From: Maribacter huludaoensis
GTDB lineage: Bacteria; Bacteroidota; Bacteroidia; Flavobacteriales; Flavobacteriaceae
DNA length: 64,000 bases
Direction: 5' to 3'
NCBI RefSeq assembly: GCF_029350945.1
Contig: NZ_JARKMS010000001.1
Span: 1,020,313-1,084,312, forward strand
Positions within the stretch are counted from its first letter, which is position 1. Each line of letters opens with the position of its first letter. Under the pieces are notes generated by a model, which was not told where the DNA came from, searched no databases, and saw only the letters and a list, made by a program, of their open reading frames with translations. The position numbers were made by a program, and so were the translations under genes. Shown here one piece after another: positions 63,272 through 64,000 of this stretch.

Positions 63272-64000
63272 TTAACCTACATTTTCCAAAGGTTTAATTT
63301 TCCATGGATTACGCTTGGTATAGCTTGAAATAATCTTTGCGGTATGATAAGAGTGTTTTTTTGGGTCTAACATATCTTTTAAATGTTCTAAATTAGAAAC
63401 CGATTGGGAGTTGTCTAAAAATCCATATCCTTGATAAACACCATGAAGAATTAAAACAAAACCACGTTCCTCTTTGGTTCTACCTTTTTCAAAAAGTACA
63501 TAATTGTCATTTTCATTGTTGAGATAATTTAAGGCATTTTCAACTTTAAAATTGTATAGTCCTATTTCTTCTTCCCCGGTGCAAACGCCATCACATTCGT
63601 TATACTCACCATGGGTACATCTGCCCAACTTACTTTTTAGACCAGTTTGTAAGGGGCATAATCTAAATTTCTCGGTCAGTTCAATTAAACGTTTAATGGC
63701 ATCACCTCTTTTCAAGAATATTTCGGTGGGGGAGTGTTCAAAAGGTCTTCTTTCTATTTTAAGCTGTATTATACCTTTTCTATTTTTTTGAGGCACTATA
63801 TGGTACGTGACATAACTTTTCTTTTGAATGTAATTAAAAGGTGGATCTAGTTTGTCAATCAAATCGGCTTCTCGTAATAAGGCAATAAGTTCGCTACCGG
63901 TAGTTTCAAAATCTATATGAAAGGTAGCATCGCATAATGTTATTTCTTTCTCCGTGGTATTATAGAAATGGCTTAATACCCTTTTTTTAATATCCTTCGC
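63272..64000 (-). CDS. Nuclease with GIY-YIG/UvrC-like segment, N-terminus cut by window edge
   Basis: The frame is open from base 64000 to the stop at 63272 (242 codons), so the true start lies to the right. The first residues seen, AKDIKKRVLSHF and then FETTGSELIALLREADLI, followed by DKLDPPFNY, match the second half of a GIY-YIG domain as in UvrC. The rest includes a cysteine cluster (CPLQTG, GRCTHGEYNECDGVC) typical of the C-terminal part of DnaQ-type exonuclease/GIY-YIG fusion proteins in Bacteroidetes. Whether the missing N-terminus has the exonuclease domain cannot be seen here. It is convergent with the last sulfatase and marks the end of the polysaccharide locus. Confidence 0.75.
   Translation of the reverse strand, partial: AKDIKKRVLSHFYNTTEKEITLCDATFHIDFETTGSELIALLREADLIDKLDPPFNYIQKKSYVTYHIVPQKNRKGIIQLKIERRPFEHSPTEIFLKRGDAIKRLIELTEKFRLCPLQTGLKSKLGRCTHGEYNECDGVCTGEEEIGLYNFKVENALNYLNNENDNYVLFEKGRTKEERGFVLILHGVYQGYGFLDNSQSVSNLEHLKDMLDPKKHSYHTAKIISSYTKRNPWKIKPLENVG

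Noticed and set aside
1..64000. CRISPR arrays, rRNA, tRNA, insertion sequences
   Set aside because: Looked for regularly spaced repeats, transposase-like proteins and tRNA-like cloverleaf ends by eye; none were convincing. A tRNA scan would settle the last point.

Overview
The window looks like chromosome from a marine, macroalga-degrading member of the Flavobacteriaceae, of the Zobellia / Maribacter / Cellulophaga kind. The DNA is AT-rich. It has SusC/SusD pairs, a hybrid two-component regulator, many lipoprotein signals with Bacteroidetes-type lipoboxes, promoters of the Bacteroidetes form TTG-N19-TAnnTTTG, and almost no Shine-Dalgarno sequences. Everything here is read by eye from translated sequence; no database search was possible.

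Region 1 (1-9.2 kb) is an alginate-degradation cluster. On the minus strand lie a PL6-PL7 unit (7289 to 3895) and a PL6-PL17 unit (3653 to the left edge). Each is preceded by the same element: a TTG-N19-TATTTTTG promoter followed at once by two palindromic TTGGTnnACCAA-type operators whose centres are exactly 13 bp apart. Divergent from the second element is a plus-strand pair, a Tat-exported TIM-barrel isomerase-like protein and an RraA-like aldolase-family protein. Their role in alginate use is not established.

Region 2 (9.2-14.4 kb) is a housekeeping or signalling spacer: a peroxiredoxin-like protein, a small lipoprotein, a BLUF blue-light sensor, a small unknown protein, a single-domain response regulator and a topoisomerase III. 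Bidirectional hairpin terminators bound it on both sides.

Region 3 (14.5-63.2 kb) is best read as a large locus for a sulfated 3,6-anhydrogalactose galactan, most likely carrageenan. On the minus strand: SusC, SusD, a strong terminator, then a hybrid two-component regulator, an S1 sulfatase, a mutarotase-like lipoprotein, an SMP-30 lactonase and a KDPGal-type aldolase. On the plus strand: a large VCBS/ASPIC lipoprotein; an MFS transporter, galactonate dehydratase and KDGal kinase; an AraC regulator; a GntP permease; then a tightly overlapping operon (RhaT-like transporter, mandelate-racemase-type cycloisomerase, aldehyde dehydrogenase, KDGal kinase, KDPGal aldolase, VOC protein). After these come a second SusC/SusD, a sulfatase, a second MFS transporter and galactonate dehydratase, another sulfatase, a GH127 glycosidase, a second VCBS protein and two more sulfatases.

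Proposed logic: sulfatases desulfate imported oligosaccharides and GH127 releases 3,6-anhydro-D-galactose. The dehydrogenase and cycloisomerase turn that sugar into 2-keto-3-deoxy-D-galactonate (KDGal). D-galactose, oxidised to its lactone by an enzyme not in the window, would reach the same KDGal through the lactonase and the two galactonate dehydratases. Two kinases and two aldolases then give pyruvate and glyceraldehyde-3-phosphate. No endo-carrageenase, beta-galactosidase, GH129, galactose dehydrogenase or sulfatase-maturing enzyme is visible, so the system must depend on genes elsewhere. The right edge cuts a nuclease gene with a UvrC/GIY-YIG-like segment.
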